DNA of 64,000 nt from Gnetum montanum (lineage: Eukaryota; Streptophyta; Gnetopsida; Gnetales; Gnetaceae). The notes below the pieces were generated by a model. The model was not told where the DNA came from. It made no database searches and worked only from the letters and a program-made list of their open reading frames with translations. Below, in pieces: positions 1-11,720 of this stretch. Position 1 is the first letter of the stretch, and each line of letters begins with the position of its first letter. Location: NCBI GenBank assembly GCA_015680685.1, contig MNCI01012628.1, positions 666,694 to 730,693 of the forward strand. The letters run 5' to 3'. The position numbers were made by a program, and so were the translations under genes.

Positions 1-456
1 AAAACATTTGATGCCTGTCATAAAAGGCTTAAGGCAAGAAATAAGTGAGCACATATACATGTACAAGATGAACTAAGCACATGAAAAGTATGTGGCCCAA
101 ATCAAAGTGCTTCTTGACATCATTGCAAGCATGGAAGATGAATGATGAAAGCGAAAATAAACCAAGGAGTACAATCATGATCTTGCATGCAAAAGAAAGG
201 TTAATAACATTAAAGATGCAACCAATTCTCCCATTGTTATTGAGGTCTTGGTGCAAGATTAAGTTAGAACTAAGAAGGCCTTGATAGATTTGCCTCATAA
301 GGTGGATCAAGTGTGAGATGCAATGGATGATAAGATGACCATTACTCTTAAGGATATTAAGGATAAGGTGGTTTAAGCTACAAAAAAAGCAACCACACTA
401 TCTAAACATAGAAAGAAATATAATGATAAGGGTAAGGGGCAGCTCTCCTATTCTAG
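1..456 (+). pseudogene. Element 1 gag, C-terminal half (broken)
   Basis: Remnant of a retrotransposon capsid/nucleocapsid precursor. It is read by comparison with the better kept gag of element 5. The stretch near 150-205 reads K-R-K-stop-T-K-E-Y-N-H-D, matching the K-R-E-S-A-E-E-Y-N-R-D region there. The stretch from 272 (L-P-H-K-V-D-Q-V, then D-A-M-D-D-K) matches the acidic coiled region before the zinc knuckle. Several stops (for example the TGA in the V-stop-D-A-M stretch and the TAA after K-D-K-V-V) break the frame. The N-terminal half lies outside the window. The frame is interrupted at 457 by a putative solo LTR. Assignment rests on alignment by eye and order of domains; the family is Athila-like gypsy. 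Confidence 0.55.
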
Positions 457-1318
457 TGTAGGAACACCTCTTCTAATTCCCTTGTTATACCCTACATGTG
501 TGTTTTTGTAAGTTTTAGGCTTGAAGAAGATGTCTTGGGAGGCTAGGATATGTCTTGGCTAAGACCTAGAGGTGATATGAGATGTCTTGAATTCAAAGGA
601 TATGTCTTGGCTGAAAGTGAGACTTCTTAGATGAGATATCTTAGACAAGACATTTCATGCAATATGTCTTGGCCTAGAATGAGACATCTTGGAAAAATAT
701 TAGATGTATTTCTTGAGAGTTAGGTTGACTCAAAAACATCTTGGAAAGGTTAGAGATGAACTAAATGAGCAAGAAAACTTCCAAAATTTGTTGTTTTGAT
801 TTGGAAAATAGTGGGAGGAGGCAATAAAGAATGGAAAATAGCAGATGATCTTCAAGTAGAGCTTGGGGGATGTTTCCTAGGATTGTCTTATTTTCTATAT
901 AATTATGATGTTTGTTTCATGTTAGTACATCAAAGCAATTATCAAAAGAACCAAGAGATAGAGGAAGAGAGAGAGCTATTGAGGATAAGAGCTTATGCAA
1001 GGAAATTGATTGAGAGATAAGGGAGAACACTTGAGAGAGATTGAGGGAATCTCTTATAAGGGTCTTATCTTGAGCTTGGGCTCCATTGTGAGCAATCAAG
1101 GATTGAGAGGGGACAAATGTGACCTCTAAGATCCTTGGAAGAGATGTGAGTTAAGCTTGGCTTCTCATATTTGATGGATTTTATCTATATTTTGAGAGTT
1201 TTCTTAATATAAGGGAGATTTTCTCTATTTCATTACATTATTTTTATTTTCTAAGCTATATCTGCTTGGAAATTATGAATGGAATCCTATTGAGATCTAT
1301 CGAGGTGCCACCTCTACA
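457..1318 (+). mobile_element. Putative solo LTR inside element 1 gag
   Basis: This block interrupts gag and has LTR-like properties. It starts TGTAG and ends CTACA, a perfect 5-bp terminal inversion. It holds four exact ATGTCTTGG copies (530, 550, 602, 664) with further variants on both strands, followed by a TATA-like TCTATATAA near 894-902. Length is 862 bp. The flanking pentamers TCTAG (452-456) and TCATA (1319-1323) do not match, so no target duplication is kept. No coding sequence is seen inside. It could also be a fragment of another repeat; the ends are my best guess. Confidence 0.4.
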
Positions 1319-2120
1319 TCATACTCTAAGAGCATCAAAGAGGATCCAAATGAGGCTTATCCATCCTCTAATGATAAGGATCCCTAAAACTCTTGCACAA
1401 ACCCTTAGGACTCATAGTGCTACCTAGTCATGGTCCATGTGATTAGTGAAATGGGATAAGTTGGGATACCTCTAAAGCTTAATTTCGTTAAGAAGAAAAC
1501 AAGGAGGACTCCATATCCTAGTCAATTGTACTATCCTAGAGGTGCATATTCGTAGCCCATGTAGTAGTAGTAGTAGTGGAAAACTTTAAATCCTTGTAGT
1601 GTTGCTTCATGAAATCTTCCTACTCCAATGTAGCTATAGATGGAACTTCCAATCAAGCTCTATTTATAAGGTACCCAAGTAGGTACATATTCATTTTCAC
1701 AGATGACAAATTAATAATACATTACTATGTCAAGCAATCCTACTTTGCAAGCTCTTTAATAATAGTAACAACTTCTACTTCCTAGTCATAGTCAAGGTAG
1801 GATACCTAGTCAATTGCAACTAAGGTAAACAAAATTTTGTGATATTGCATATTATGTTGATCCTACTTTCATATATGTAATTGGGTAATATTACTTGGGA
1901 CCTATTGATCTAGTTGTGGAGGGAAGTCTAAGATCCCATGGCATAAAATTCTATCATGAGTGTAGATGTAAGCACCCCTAGGACTAGGTTTACTTTATCC
2001 TCTTCATCTTATGGAGAGGATAAAACTACAAGCAAGATGAGAGTCCACATCAAGGAGATCATGGTACCATACTTAGAATGATACCAAAACAAAACATCCA
2101 ATTTAAGTAAAAGTTCTTCA
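1319..2120 (+). pseudogene. Element 1 gag-protease linker region (no open frame)
   Basis: This stretch lies where elements 4, 5 and 6 carry the zinc knuckle and the Pro/Gln/Tyr-rich linker between gag and protease. All frames are full of stops. A few clusters rich in Pro, Tyr, Gln and Ser codons are all that remains. It also contains a short run of TAG triplets near 1560-1576. The assignment is by position only. Confidence 0.35.
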
Positions 2121-2712
2121 ATAGTGCTTGGAAAATCAAATAATATGGCACTTGATGATAGTGATATTGTGATCATTAATATGGCTAAAATAGCCACATG
2201 GATAGTAAAAGAAGATCATTTATCCAAAAAAAATTTAGATCCTAGTAGTCCCATGGTGGAGATTCAAATTTATGAGAAGGGTCATGACCTAGCTCTCTAC
2301 GACTCCAATTTAGGAGTTAACATCATTTCATTAGAGTAGTACCTTGATTAGGAAATTCCTTCTCTAAAGAGTACTAATATTTGGCTAGAGCAGGTGGACT
2401 AATCCTATACATATCCTATGAAATAGGTAAATGATGTAATGATAACACTGGTGGGATGATCATATCCTACAAATTTCTTGGTGATCAAATTGAAGAACAA
2501 GGTAAAATACAACTTTCTTGTTATTATGGGAAGATTTTGGTTGAGCACAATCAATGCTAAGTTAGTCTTCCAAGGTCTTAATCTAAAAATTGGTAGAAAA
2601 GATAAGACTTGGAAGACATATTACAAAGGATTTCATGTGATGCTTCTTGGTCATGTGGCATGCATGATTGCAACTATTGTATCATTAGAGATGTTATTTG
2701 TCTTATAGAATG
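2121..2712 (+). pseudogene. Element 1 retropepsin-like aspartic protease (broken)
   Basis: This domain would cleave the Gag-Pol polyprotein. The first part (2124-2339) matches the protease of elements 4-6: a W-I-V-K-E-D-H-L segment, then A-L-Y-D-S-N-L-G-V-N-I-I-S, where functional copies have A-L-L-D-S-G-S-R-V-N-L-I-S. The catalytic D-S-G is therefore D-S-N here. The second part (2478-2708) has F-L-V-I-M-G-R-F-W-L-S-T, equivalent to F-P-I-I-M-G-R-A-W-L-S-T. A stop and frame loss at 2340-2477 separate the parts. Order and sense fit RT following at 3.1 kb. Confidence 0.75.
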
Positions 2713-3890
2713 TCTAGTCTATGAAATTACTAATTAGGTCCTAAAAAGAAAAATTGATTCTCTTACCCTATCTAATGTTGAATCATCTAATTTAGAAGCA
2801 AAAAACACAATGGAGACTATCGTAGTAGTGCAATATGATCTTGAATTTTGGGGCACTCTTAATTTTTTCCAAAATGTTCCTACATCAATGCTAGAGATCA
2901 AGCTACTTCCAAAAGGCTTGGGGCACTTGTTTCTCATTGTTGATAATCCTATTATTATTAATTTCAATTTAACAATAAAACAAAATATTAAGCTAAAAAA
3001 TATGTTTGTAAAGTAAAGAAAAAATTTCATCTTGTCCCATGATGTTATCTTAGAAATTAACTCTATCTATTAGTAGTACATATATACAGACCCAAGCATC
3101 AAGCCTTAGTAAATACTTCAACAAAGACTCAATCCTAACATGTTGAATGTGGTAAAAAATAAAATCATTTATCTCTTATGGGCTAGTTTCATCGTACCCA
3201 TTTCAAAGAGTGAGTGGATCAGTCCAACTATAGTTGCACCAAAGAAAAGCAACAAATGGATAGTTTGTGTTAATTACAAGTTGCTAAATGTTGCCACCTT
3301 TAAGGACCATTTCTTATTGTTGTTTGTGAATGAAGTATTGGATAATATCTCTAGCTAGGAGTATTATAGCTTTCTTAATGGATACTCTAGATATAATGAG
3401 ATCAACAACATGCTAGAGGATCAAGCAAAAACTATCTTTATCTATCTATTGAAAATCTTTGTCTTCAAATGCATGTCATTTGGGTTATGCAATGCATCAA
3501 CCACATTCCAATAGCTAGTAATGATCATGTTCCAAGATTACATTTGCAAGAATGTAGAAGTCTTCATGGATAATGTTTTCATGTATGATAACATATTTAA
3601 GAAGGCCTTGGACCAGCCTAAAGCTACTATATGTTGTTGCTGTTAGGTGAACTTAAAGTTGAACTAGAAGCAAAGCTAGTTGATGATAATTGAGAGCATT
3701 ATTCTTGGCCACAAAGTTTATAAGAAGGGGATTGAAGTAGATCTCAATAAGATATTCATAGTCAAGTACATGACAATCAAAGACGTATGATATTTTCTTG
3801 GCCATACAGGCTATTATCGTAGATTCATTAAAGATTATTTTAGAATAGCTTGACCTTTCTTTGAGCTTAGAAAAAAGCATGTTTCATTCT
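2713..3890 (+). pseudogene. Element 1 reverse transcriptase (broken)
   Basis: Remnant of the RNA-directed DNA polymerase of an Athila/Tat-type gypsy element. The fingers region is clear in 3140-3358: W-I-S-P-T-I-V-A-P-K-K-S, then V-C-V-N-Y-K-L-L-N and K-D-H-F. Downstream, F-L-N-G-Y-S-R-Y-N (about 3370-3400) and F-G-L-C-N-A-S-T-T-F-Q (about 3480-3512) follow in changed frames. The polymerase box, Y/F-M-D-D in active copies, reads F-M-D-N near 3565-3580. The connection region (F-L-G-H-T-G-Y-Y-R-R-F-I) is near 3790-3830. Frameshifts and stops are frequent. The 2713-3080 stretch is the poorly conserved protease-RT linker. Confidence 0.8.
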
Positions 3891-4370
3891 TATGGGGCAA
3901 AGAATGTAAAAATACCTTCCAATGTTTGAAGGAAGGACTAATTCAAACCTCAATATTGTAGAGTTCTAACTAGATTCAATCATTCCATATAATGATAGAT
4001 GTTTCTAACCTTGCATTAAGTGTAGTTTTGATGCAGTTTGATGAGAGGAAGAAGCCCTACTACATCTATTATTCTAGGTAAAGCATTGTGGAACCTCAAT
4101 TGAACTACATCACCATTAAAAAAAGCTTATAACTATCATTTTTGCATTATAAAAATTTAGACATTATGTTCTTAGGTGCAAAATATTCATTCATACTAAT
4201 CATAGCATCATCCAATTACTTATGAATAAATCAGATGTCAACCCCCAAGTGATTCGATGACTAGTTCTTTTGTAGAAGTTCAATCTCCATATGATCAATC
4301 ACAAGGGAGCTAAAAATGTGGTAGCAGATCATTTGTTGTAGTTATGAATTGATAACAAGAAGGAAGGTAT
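3891..4370 (+). pseudogene. Element 1 RNase H (broken)
   Basis: The RNA-strand-degrading domain follows RT directly. Recognisable pieces are F-H-I-M-I-D-V-S-N-L-A-L-S-V-V-L-M-Q-F-D (about 3975-4040) and Y-Y-I-Y-Y-S-R (about 4058-4080). The later part reaches a degraded leucine- and histidine-rich C-terminus near 4340. Stops occur at the expected Gln after S-R and elsewhere. One RNase H is seen here; no archaeal-type second RNase H was found next to it, in line with Athila-like rather than Tat-like organisation. Confidence 0.65.
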
Positions 4371-5618
4371 GCTTCTTAATAACTTTCAGGATCATCATAT
4401 TTGTAACGTCATTTTCAACATAAAGAAAGGACATGATTGCCCATGGTTCGTGGACATTCTTAACTATCTAATGGCCTAGAAAATTTCTTGTTCATTGGAA
4501 AAATAAAAGATACAAAAATTTCAATGTTAGGTAAAGCCTTATTTGGTTATCAAAGAGAATTTTTATAAGAGATTCCTTGATGGCCTTGTGAGGTGGTATG
4601 CTCTAGAAGAAAGCCAAGGTATTATCTTGGCTCACATGCATCATGGTGTGTGTGATGGGTACTATGCTGGAAAAAGAACTACAATGAAGCTACTACTCAC
4701 AAGCTATTTTGAGATCACCATATTTCATGATGCTTAACACTTTGTATGCTACTATGACAAGTGCCAACATGAGAAAGGTGTGTCTTCAAGTATGGAGGGA
4801 CCATAAAAATGGATTCAATCACTGGAGCCCTTCAATATGTAAGGGATTAATTTCATTAGTATCATCTCTCTAACCTTCAATGATAAAGCATACATCATTA
4901 TAGGTGTAGACTACTACATGAAGTGGATAGAAGTTATTGCTATTAGAGATTATTCATCTATCATTGCAACAAACTTCTTTCATAATAATGTACTCTATAG
5001 GTTTGGTATTTCTTGAATCTTGATTTTTGATAATGGTACATATGTTACTGGTAAGGCTTTTAAGAATCTATTAGAATCATATGGAGCTAATAATAAATTA
5101 ACATTTCCTTATCATCTATAAATCAATGACCAAGAAAAAAGTTACTAATTAGGAAATTGTTGGAATATTCAGGGCAACTATTAGTAGGTATCTAAGAGAT
5201 TAGACCAATAAGCTTAATGATGCTCTTTGGGCCTATGAAATGGTATGGGAAAACATTGTTGGATATGTCTCATTCTTATATGGACAGGCTTCATGATTGT
5301 TCATTAATCTTGAAATCAAAACCTTAAGCAATGTAATGAATTTTGATATGATCTTAGATTCTAAAAAAAAGAAGATATTAATCAATCTCATTATTTTTGA
5401 TGAGAATCATAAAATCATCTTGATGTGTAATAAGCTAGGTCACTCCTACATCAAGGCTTACGACAATTTCTACACAAAACTATTTGATTTTATACTTGGT
5501 GATAAGATACTCTATTTGAATCTACAATACTTGTTCCATTTGGGGAAGTCTTAATTTCAATGGAAAGAACCCTACATTATCCACACTAGTCACTAGTTTA
5601 GTGCAACACACATCTACA
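4371..5618 (+). pseudogene. Element 1 integrase, first part (broken, interrupted by element 2)
   Basis: Integrase remnant. The zinc-binding HHCC region is at 4630-4780: H-H-G-V-C-D-G-Y-Y-A-G-K, then H-F-V-C-Y-Y-D-K-C-Q. The catalytic core follows with G-I-N-F-I-S (first catalytic Asp lost), I-I-I-G-V-D-Y-Y-M-K-W, and I-F-D-N-G-T-Y-V-T-G with the second Asp kept, after a stop where CGA has probably become TGA. The C-terminal region runs to 5618 (P-Y-I-I-H). Element 2 is inserted at 5618/5619. The remaining C-terminus, starting with a Y-H-L-D-E-L-D segment, resumes at 18663 in a compatible frame. Confidence 0.8.
5614..5618. repeat. Target site duplication of element 2, left copy
   Basis: CTACA lies directly before the TGTTG terminus. 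The right copy at 18663-18667 is CTACC, one mismatch in five. The host integrase frame is compatible across the site when element 2 and one duplicate are left out, which supports these ends. Confidence 0.65.
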
Positions 5619-8600
5619 TGTTGACGACCATTTAGGACTGCAAATGCTGGATCCCTTTGGGTCTCATAACCTATGGGGTCATAGGATTGAAGGTGTTCTT
5701 CAAATAGGGTTTAGGTGCTTATTGGTCTCTGGAAACACCAAGGCCTAGACAACTCTAAATAGACTCAGTAGTTATAAAATGAACTAATCGTGAGTATGTG
5801 TTTGTTGTTGCGAATGTTGAAATGGTTGGGTTGTGTATAAAACTATAATCAGCTATCATTAAAGAGATTCAGCTAACTTTGTCAAATACTGTGAGTTGTT
5901 GGAGATTCCTATTTTGTTCAATCACTTAGTTTGTCTAGTCCATATAGTATGTTACTTGTAACAAATAAAATTTTGCAAAAATGTTTGAGCACAATTCTAC
6001 CAATCTACTCCTAATTTTTCCTAGAGAGAAAGTTCCACAAGAAAACTAGAAAGAGAGTGAGATTCAATGGACTTAGAAAGAGAAAGAAAAGAAAGCAGAT
6101 TTGTGTGAAATATCAAATATTTAAATAAGATAAATAGACACAAGGAAACACTTTGTCATAAAGCTATTCCAATTCAATCTAATTACGAATTGTCCAAATC
6201 CTTTGAGCTCAACAAGCAATTTCATAAAGACAATCTTATTATACTAACAAAAATTGCTACATAAATGACAAAGTACGAGTATATATTTTGGCTAGTTAAT
6301 AGTTGTCAAAGATTGCATTGAATAGAGCCTTCAAAAATTTGACAATTTTAGGATTGAAATACCAAGGTAATACACTTTAAAACAATGAAATTATTTTAGT
6401 CATCTCAAAATACCAAAGATTTTCCTAAATTCTCTATGCTCAAAACATGTAATTTTGTTAAGACATTACTATTAAATTTCTCTTGAGGCTTTTTAACAAC
6501 ATAAGCTCTTCTATGGCTAATCTTAATAAGAGTCTAATATTGCGCAAAAACAGAGCTATAAAAGCAACCTAGCGAAAAATGCAAAATTAAATGCCAAGCA
6601 TGACACTATCTAAACCATTAGGTAAGTAACTAAAACAAAATTGGAAGAAATGGATTTACAAGATCAAAACAAAGCAGTTAAATTGATTTCTTTAGCAAGG
6701 CATCTTAGAAAAAATCTTCAATTGTCTTTTTCCGAAAGTCTTCTTCCAAAATTCTATCTTTGAAGGTCCTTTTATAGTGACCTTAGGGTAGTTACAATAA
6801 TCATGAGAAGTTAAGGGTCTTACAAATATCTAGGAATAGTTATAACTTCCATGGGGGTTATTAGAAATTTGAGCTATGGTTGTTAAGTGTTTTATTGGTA
6901 ACAAATATCATAGAGGTTACCATTAAAAGTTACAAAGATTGGAGAAATACATGCCACAATTGGCAAGTGTCCTTTCAAATGTAAACATTTAGAAGATTTA
7001 TTTGTGCTTTTTTACAACCTTTATAAAAAAATTTAGCTTAAAATAAATAAATATTTATAGATCCACCTTTTTAAATTGTAACCTTGTCGTATGCAAATGT
7101 ATTATCTTTTTCAAATTTATATTATAACTTTGTGGTTACCATAATAATATATATAATGTTTTTAATTATGTTCCACCCAAGCTTATAACTCAATGATAAC
7201 ATGTGATTTTCTTTAGTGTGGTATGAGTGCTATGGTTTGTAGCTGTCGTGTTGCCACCGTCACCTTGCCTAGTGAGACGTAACTAGTGTAGAGATGGTGT
7301 CACTGTGATGAACAAGCATGTGTTTAGAAAATAGACTTATTTAGCATCCATAGCATGTTGATGCATGTTCTGTCAATTGTAGAATTGCTCAGAAATTTTT
7401 CAAGCTCCACTTGTTAGCTCATTCTTGTCTAGCAACTACTGATGCTCCTAGCTTTGTCACTGCTAAAAGTAACCACGTTTCTAGCCATCATGGTCTCTTG
7501 TGTCGGTGCCACCTTTGTTGTTGTCATTGGCATTGAGATTGAAACTTCTTATCTTGCTCATTTCGTTGTTTCAAATCATTTTTTAGGATTTGCAGTTGGC
7601 CCTCTCTAGGCTTGATTAAACCACCATTGAATTGTTAGTTTGCCCTTCTACATTTTTGGCTTTGCCTTGGCCATGCTGCTAACATTTCCATGCATTAGGG
7701 TTGTCTATTTTCTTTTGAAAATTGCAGTTTTCACTGTTAAATCCTTCACATGTAGGTAAGTGGAAAATTCATTGGTTATGATGGTTATGTAGGTAAGAGC
7801 CACAATGCAGTGTTATTGGTAAAAACTTGTTGTTGTTTACTTAAGCAAATGCTGTAGATAGCAAAAATCCAAGTAGAAAAGATCATGTATAGAAATCTCC
7901 CAACCATGGTCATCCATCTTGACATTAATTCTTTGCCCTTGTTATCATTTGGGTGCTTTGTTTCTCTTTAAACTGCCACATATAGTTAGAGTACGTCTTG
8001 GATGTTTTTGTGTTTTCGTGTATGTGTGTAGGAACTCATTTCTCTTGGAATTTATCTCAAGTAGCAAAAATACGCTTAATGGTATAATGGTTAAAATGAT
8101 GAGCTACATTAATAATTTCTATTCTTGTTTAGGGTAAGAATTTTGATTTGATGATGTTGACTTTGGATTTGTTGCTACACTAGTAACTTAGGATATGATT
8201 TCACGAACAATATTAGACCTTCACTATTTCCTAGTTTCAATTATTTTTCTACTTTCTAGAGAAGAAATTTAATAATTAATCATAGAGGATTTCTCATGGT
8301 ATCATTGTAGTACATTTCTTAAACTTTAAACTGTCATTGTTGATATCCTAGCTATGGGTTTTACTCTAAAATGCTCATTTTAAATTGATTATTTTTATGA
8401 GAACTTTAAACATAAGGGCCTTGTGATAGGCTTATCTTGAATGATTGATTTAACCTCAAGCAAAGAGAATGTTGGTTTCCTACATATCTATTAGAACTCA
8501 AAAGCCCAAAGATACTAAAAACTAAAAAAGTAATCCATCTCATACTCCCAATTAAAACTCCATGTAAATAAATAACAACCATATTAAAAAGAGCAGCACT

Positions 8601-8750
8601 AAATTGATCATTTGTCTAAAACATAGATAGGCAATGTTACTTATGATCCTTAAGTGCATATATTTTTATCCATAAATATTTTTATAAGGAGCTTTCCATA
8701 TTTATTGATTTCATATTCCTACTCCTTAAAATGGCTAAAATGTACCAACA
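5619..8750 (-). repeat. Element 2 3' LTR
   Basis: This 3132-bp repeat pairs with 15500-18662. Matching anchors include GGCCTAGACAACTC against GGCCCAAATACCTC near 5740/15630, and an almost identical block near 8530-8610/18430-18510. The right end is ...CCAACA, that is TGTTGG on the element's own strand. The left end TGTTGACGACC corresponds to TATTGGTGACC in the other copy. The short open frames inside (for example 7919-8137, paired with 17827-18045) are kept only as LTR sequence and are not judged to be genes. Confidence 0.88.
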
Positions 8751-8766
8751 TTTCATTCCCTCCCCT
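8751..8766 (-). promoter_or_regulatory. Element 2 polypurine tract
   Basis: On the minus strand AGGGGAGGGAATGAAA directly precedes the TGTTGG of the 3' LTR. This is the expected site for priming plus-strand DNA synthesis, and it fixes the element's orientation. Confidence 0.8.
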
Positions 8767-10030
8767 AAAATTCCTTTGAATTCCATGATGTTAAAAATTA
8801 CTTACCAAAGAAATCATCACCAAACAAGACTTTATTGAACATTTCTACAAAAATACAAACCTTTTTTTTTTGAGGAAAACTTTCACCAAACTTAAGGTTT
8901 GATGAAATAAAAACCTCATTCCTAATAAAACTTAGGAAACTATACAAACTCAATATCATACAAACTATTCTGTGGGTGGGAAAAGAATAGTTAAAGTAAC
9001 TCTTTTAGGGATTCTCATATCATGAGCCCTTTCATATGTAATTTTGGTAGTAATGAATGTCCTTCTTTCCTCTTCTTACCTAGTTGAAGCCTCAACTTGG
9101 TCTTTACCTTTGTCTTCAACAACTATCTTTGCTTCTTTTTCATCCAACTCTCTGGTTGCTAATTTTTGAGGTTCTCCCCAACTAGTTGTTTCTATGTCTT
9201 AAGGCATGAAAGCCTCTCCACAAGAATCATCTTTAGTGGAATCTTCTTGGTACTTAGCTTCAGTGGTGCTTCATGAAAGCTCCTCAAAACATTGGAATGT
9301 ATAGAAAGTCCACCAGTGAGAAATCTAAACTCATTTGATAGCAAAAGTAAGAAAGGGCTTTCACTAGATGCTCCATGGGCAGTTGCTTACAATAGGCTCA
9401 ATACATGCTCTAGACAACATCATGTAACATATGGGATAAAAGGCCTTCTTGTTGCCCTCTCTTCAAGAATCATTTTTCCACCTCACACTTAAACACTTAC
9501 TTTTTCACTTAAACCTTGAATTGAGAAATGATGCACTTCCAAGCCATTCACATCTCTTTATATAGTGGAAGGTAAATTTGAAATTCCCACCAATTCTAGT
9601 AACCAGCTTTGCCACTTAGCCAAAAATTATTTAATTTTCATCATCATACGGTTAGCTAATTCAAGTTTCACTATTTGGTTGTTGAAATTAATTCACCACT
9701 ATGTAGTTATCTAACCATCACTCCCACTTATACTCATCACAAGAAATGATTACTTAAGATAATATAAATTTAATAATTAAACTAACACTTTAAATTAAAT
9801 ATTATTTAAACTAGTATTCTAACATTTACGTGTTTTAATAATACCATATAGACTTATCTAAGTATACGCATATATATATATTATATGTTACTACTAAGCA
9901 TATATGTATATATTTATTAAAATTTTATTACTTACTACTATGTATACTAAATATTATTAAAGTTAGATATATGTATTACTATATTATACACATATATTAA
10001 TTTATATATATAGTTTTAAGTTGTAGGAAA
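8767..10030 (-). other. Element 2 region between integrase and 3' LTR
   Basis: About 1.26 kb. The part nearest integrase (about 9720-10020) is very AT-rich with runs of TATATA. The part at about 9050-9530 has longer Leu/Lys/Glu-coding stretches on the minus strand, broken by stops, and could be the remnant of an extra ORF in the env position. I recognise no domain in it. The plus-strand open frame at 9292-9492 has no family features and is probably chance. Confidence 0.4.
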
Positions 10031-11120
10031 TTACCCAAAGTAATGTTTTATGTATAAAACATTATAAGGAAACTGCAATTCCATCCCACTTAATGTCAAT
10101 AACTTATATGTGTCCTTTGATAATTGTTTCATGATTTGAAATGGACTAGTCCATACTATCAAAAATTTATTTGGCTTCTGCATATTCCATAATAATACAA
10201 GATCATCAACTTTAAACATTATTTTTAAAGCCTTTCTATTGAACCACTTTTTGACTTGAGAAGCATTCTTTAATAAATTATCTTTAGCTCTATCCATTTT
10301 GGCTTCTCTTTTGATGAGCAAAGTTATGAAACTTCTATCTTTATTAGTTTTCTCACTATACTTCTCTACAAAATCTAAGGTTGAACTTATAATCTTGTTT
10401 GTAATTCTAGTAAACAAACCATAGAATAATTTATGAGCTAACCTTCCAATAGCCTTCTTAAATCTAATACGATTGGTCCATAATGCAGATTGCAAGTAAT
10501 CAATCCAATTTCTTGGATTTTCATCCATCAAATTTTTAATGTAGAAAAGAAGCTTTTTATTTGTAGATTTAGCTAAGCCATTTCCTTGAGGATAATACTT
10601 TGAACAAGAAAATAGAAAGATAGATTTTTTTTATGCCTATGTTAGAAACTCTTCAAATTGAAAAGTAGGTCCATTATCAAATACCAACACTTTAGGCGGA
10701 CTAAAACAACTTAGAATATGATCTTTTAAGAACTTAATCACATCTGATGCTAAACGTTTCCTTCAAGTCATTGCTTTAGATCATTTGGTAAAGTAATCGG
10801 TAGCTATGAGAATAAACTTATGTCTTGCTCTCAAAAGAGTAATTATGCTAATAAAATCTAAACCCCATTGCGAAAATGCTTTATCTGCAATTATCGATTT
10901 TAAGAGAGCTTTAGCTTTTTGATTTTCAGTCCATAAATTTGAAATTTATAACATCCTTGAATTTTAAAACTAATATCTTGATACATACTAGGCCAATAGA
11001 AACCATAGCGAAGTATATGTTGCATGGTGGACTTAGGGGATTCATAGAACAAATTAGAGTGATCATGGAATTATTCTAAGATAGGACCAATTTGATCATT
11101 GCGAACACATTCCAACAAAA
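10031..11120 (-). pseudogene. Element 2 integrase (broken)
   Basis: Integrase of a Tat-like element. The core at about 10560-10900 shows W-G-L-D-F-I (first catalytic Asp), T-D-Y-F-T-K-W, and V-L-V-F-D-N-G-P (second Asp kept), then Y-Y-P-Q-G-N-G-L-A. The 166-residue open stretch 10031-10531 covers the end of the core (N-W-I-D-Y-L-Q-S-A-L-W) and the C-terminal DNA-binding part (F-K-V-D-D-L-V-L-L-W). The zinc-binding N-terminus is near 10950-11110 and poor. Stops in the core separate the pieces. Confidence 0.82.
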
Positions 11121-11720
11121 CCCGTCTGATATCCTTTCTATATAAAATTTCATCTTTAATCACAAATTTATTTTCCTTTTTTGAAGAAAGCTCTTTAACT
11201 TGTAGATAAGTTTTTGGAAACCTTTCATGTATCAAGGAATTCTAGAATTTCGTCATACCAATTTCCCTCATGAGTCTTAAGCACACATACTACATCATCT
11301 CTAGCCATTAACTTGGCTAATCCCATTCCTTTAATGGTTTTGCATATTTTCAATGAAAACTTGAAATCTTGAAGTTTTATGAGCCATTTCGCTCTCTTCA
11401 ATTCAATTTTGTTTTGGGCTAAGAATTGTTTGACCACAAGCTTTATTAGCATAATATGAACTAATGAGATTTCCAAGTAATATTTTAAATGCTGAAGTGC
11501 CTTAAAAACTACAAATACCTATTTCTCTAAGTTTGAATAATTTAGCTCTAAACCTTTCAATTGATACCCAAAAAATTCGATCAATTCATCTTGACCTTCA
11601 TCTCTTTGAGTTAAAATGCCAACAATTGAATCATTTGAAGCAAAAGCATATAACCAGAAATATTCTTTCAATTTTGGCTTTATCAAGTATAAAGCTTCTT
11701 GAATAGCTTTTTTTATTTGC
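11121..11720 (-). pseudogene. Element 2 first RNase H (gypsy type, broken)
   Basis: The usual gypsy RNase H, C-terminal to RT. The minus strand reads Y-A-F-A-S-N-D-S-I-V-G-I-L-T-Q near 11605-11655, then L-N-Y-S-N-L-E-K with a stop, V-F-V-V-F-K-A-L-Q-H-L-K-Y-Y-L, and the tail I-E-L-K-R-A-K-W-L-I-K-L-Q-D in 11225-11476. The first catalytic Asp expected before A-S appears as A-F-A-S. It is separate from the archaeal-type RNase H upstream of RT at 12.7-13.4 kb. Confidence 0.72.

Noticed and set aside
7919-8137. Small gene repeated at 17827-18045
   Set aside because: The two copies are the same piece of the element 2 LTR. Conservation reflects their shared origin, and no family features are seen.
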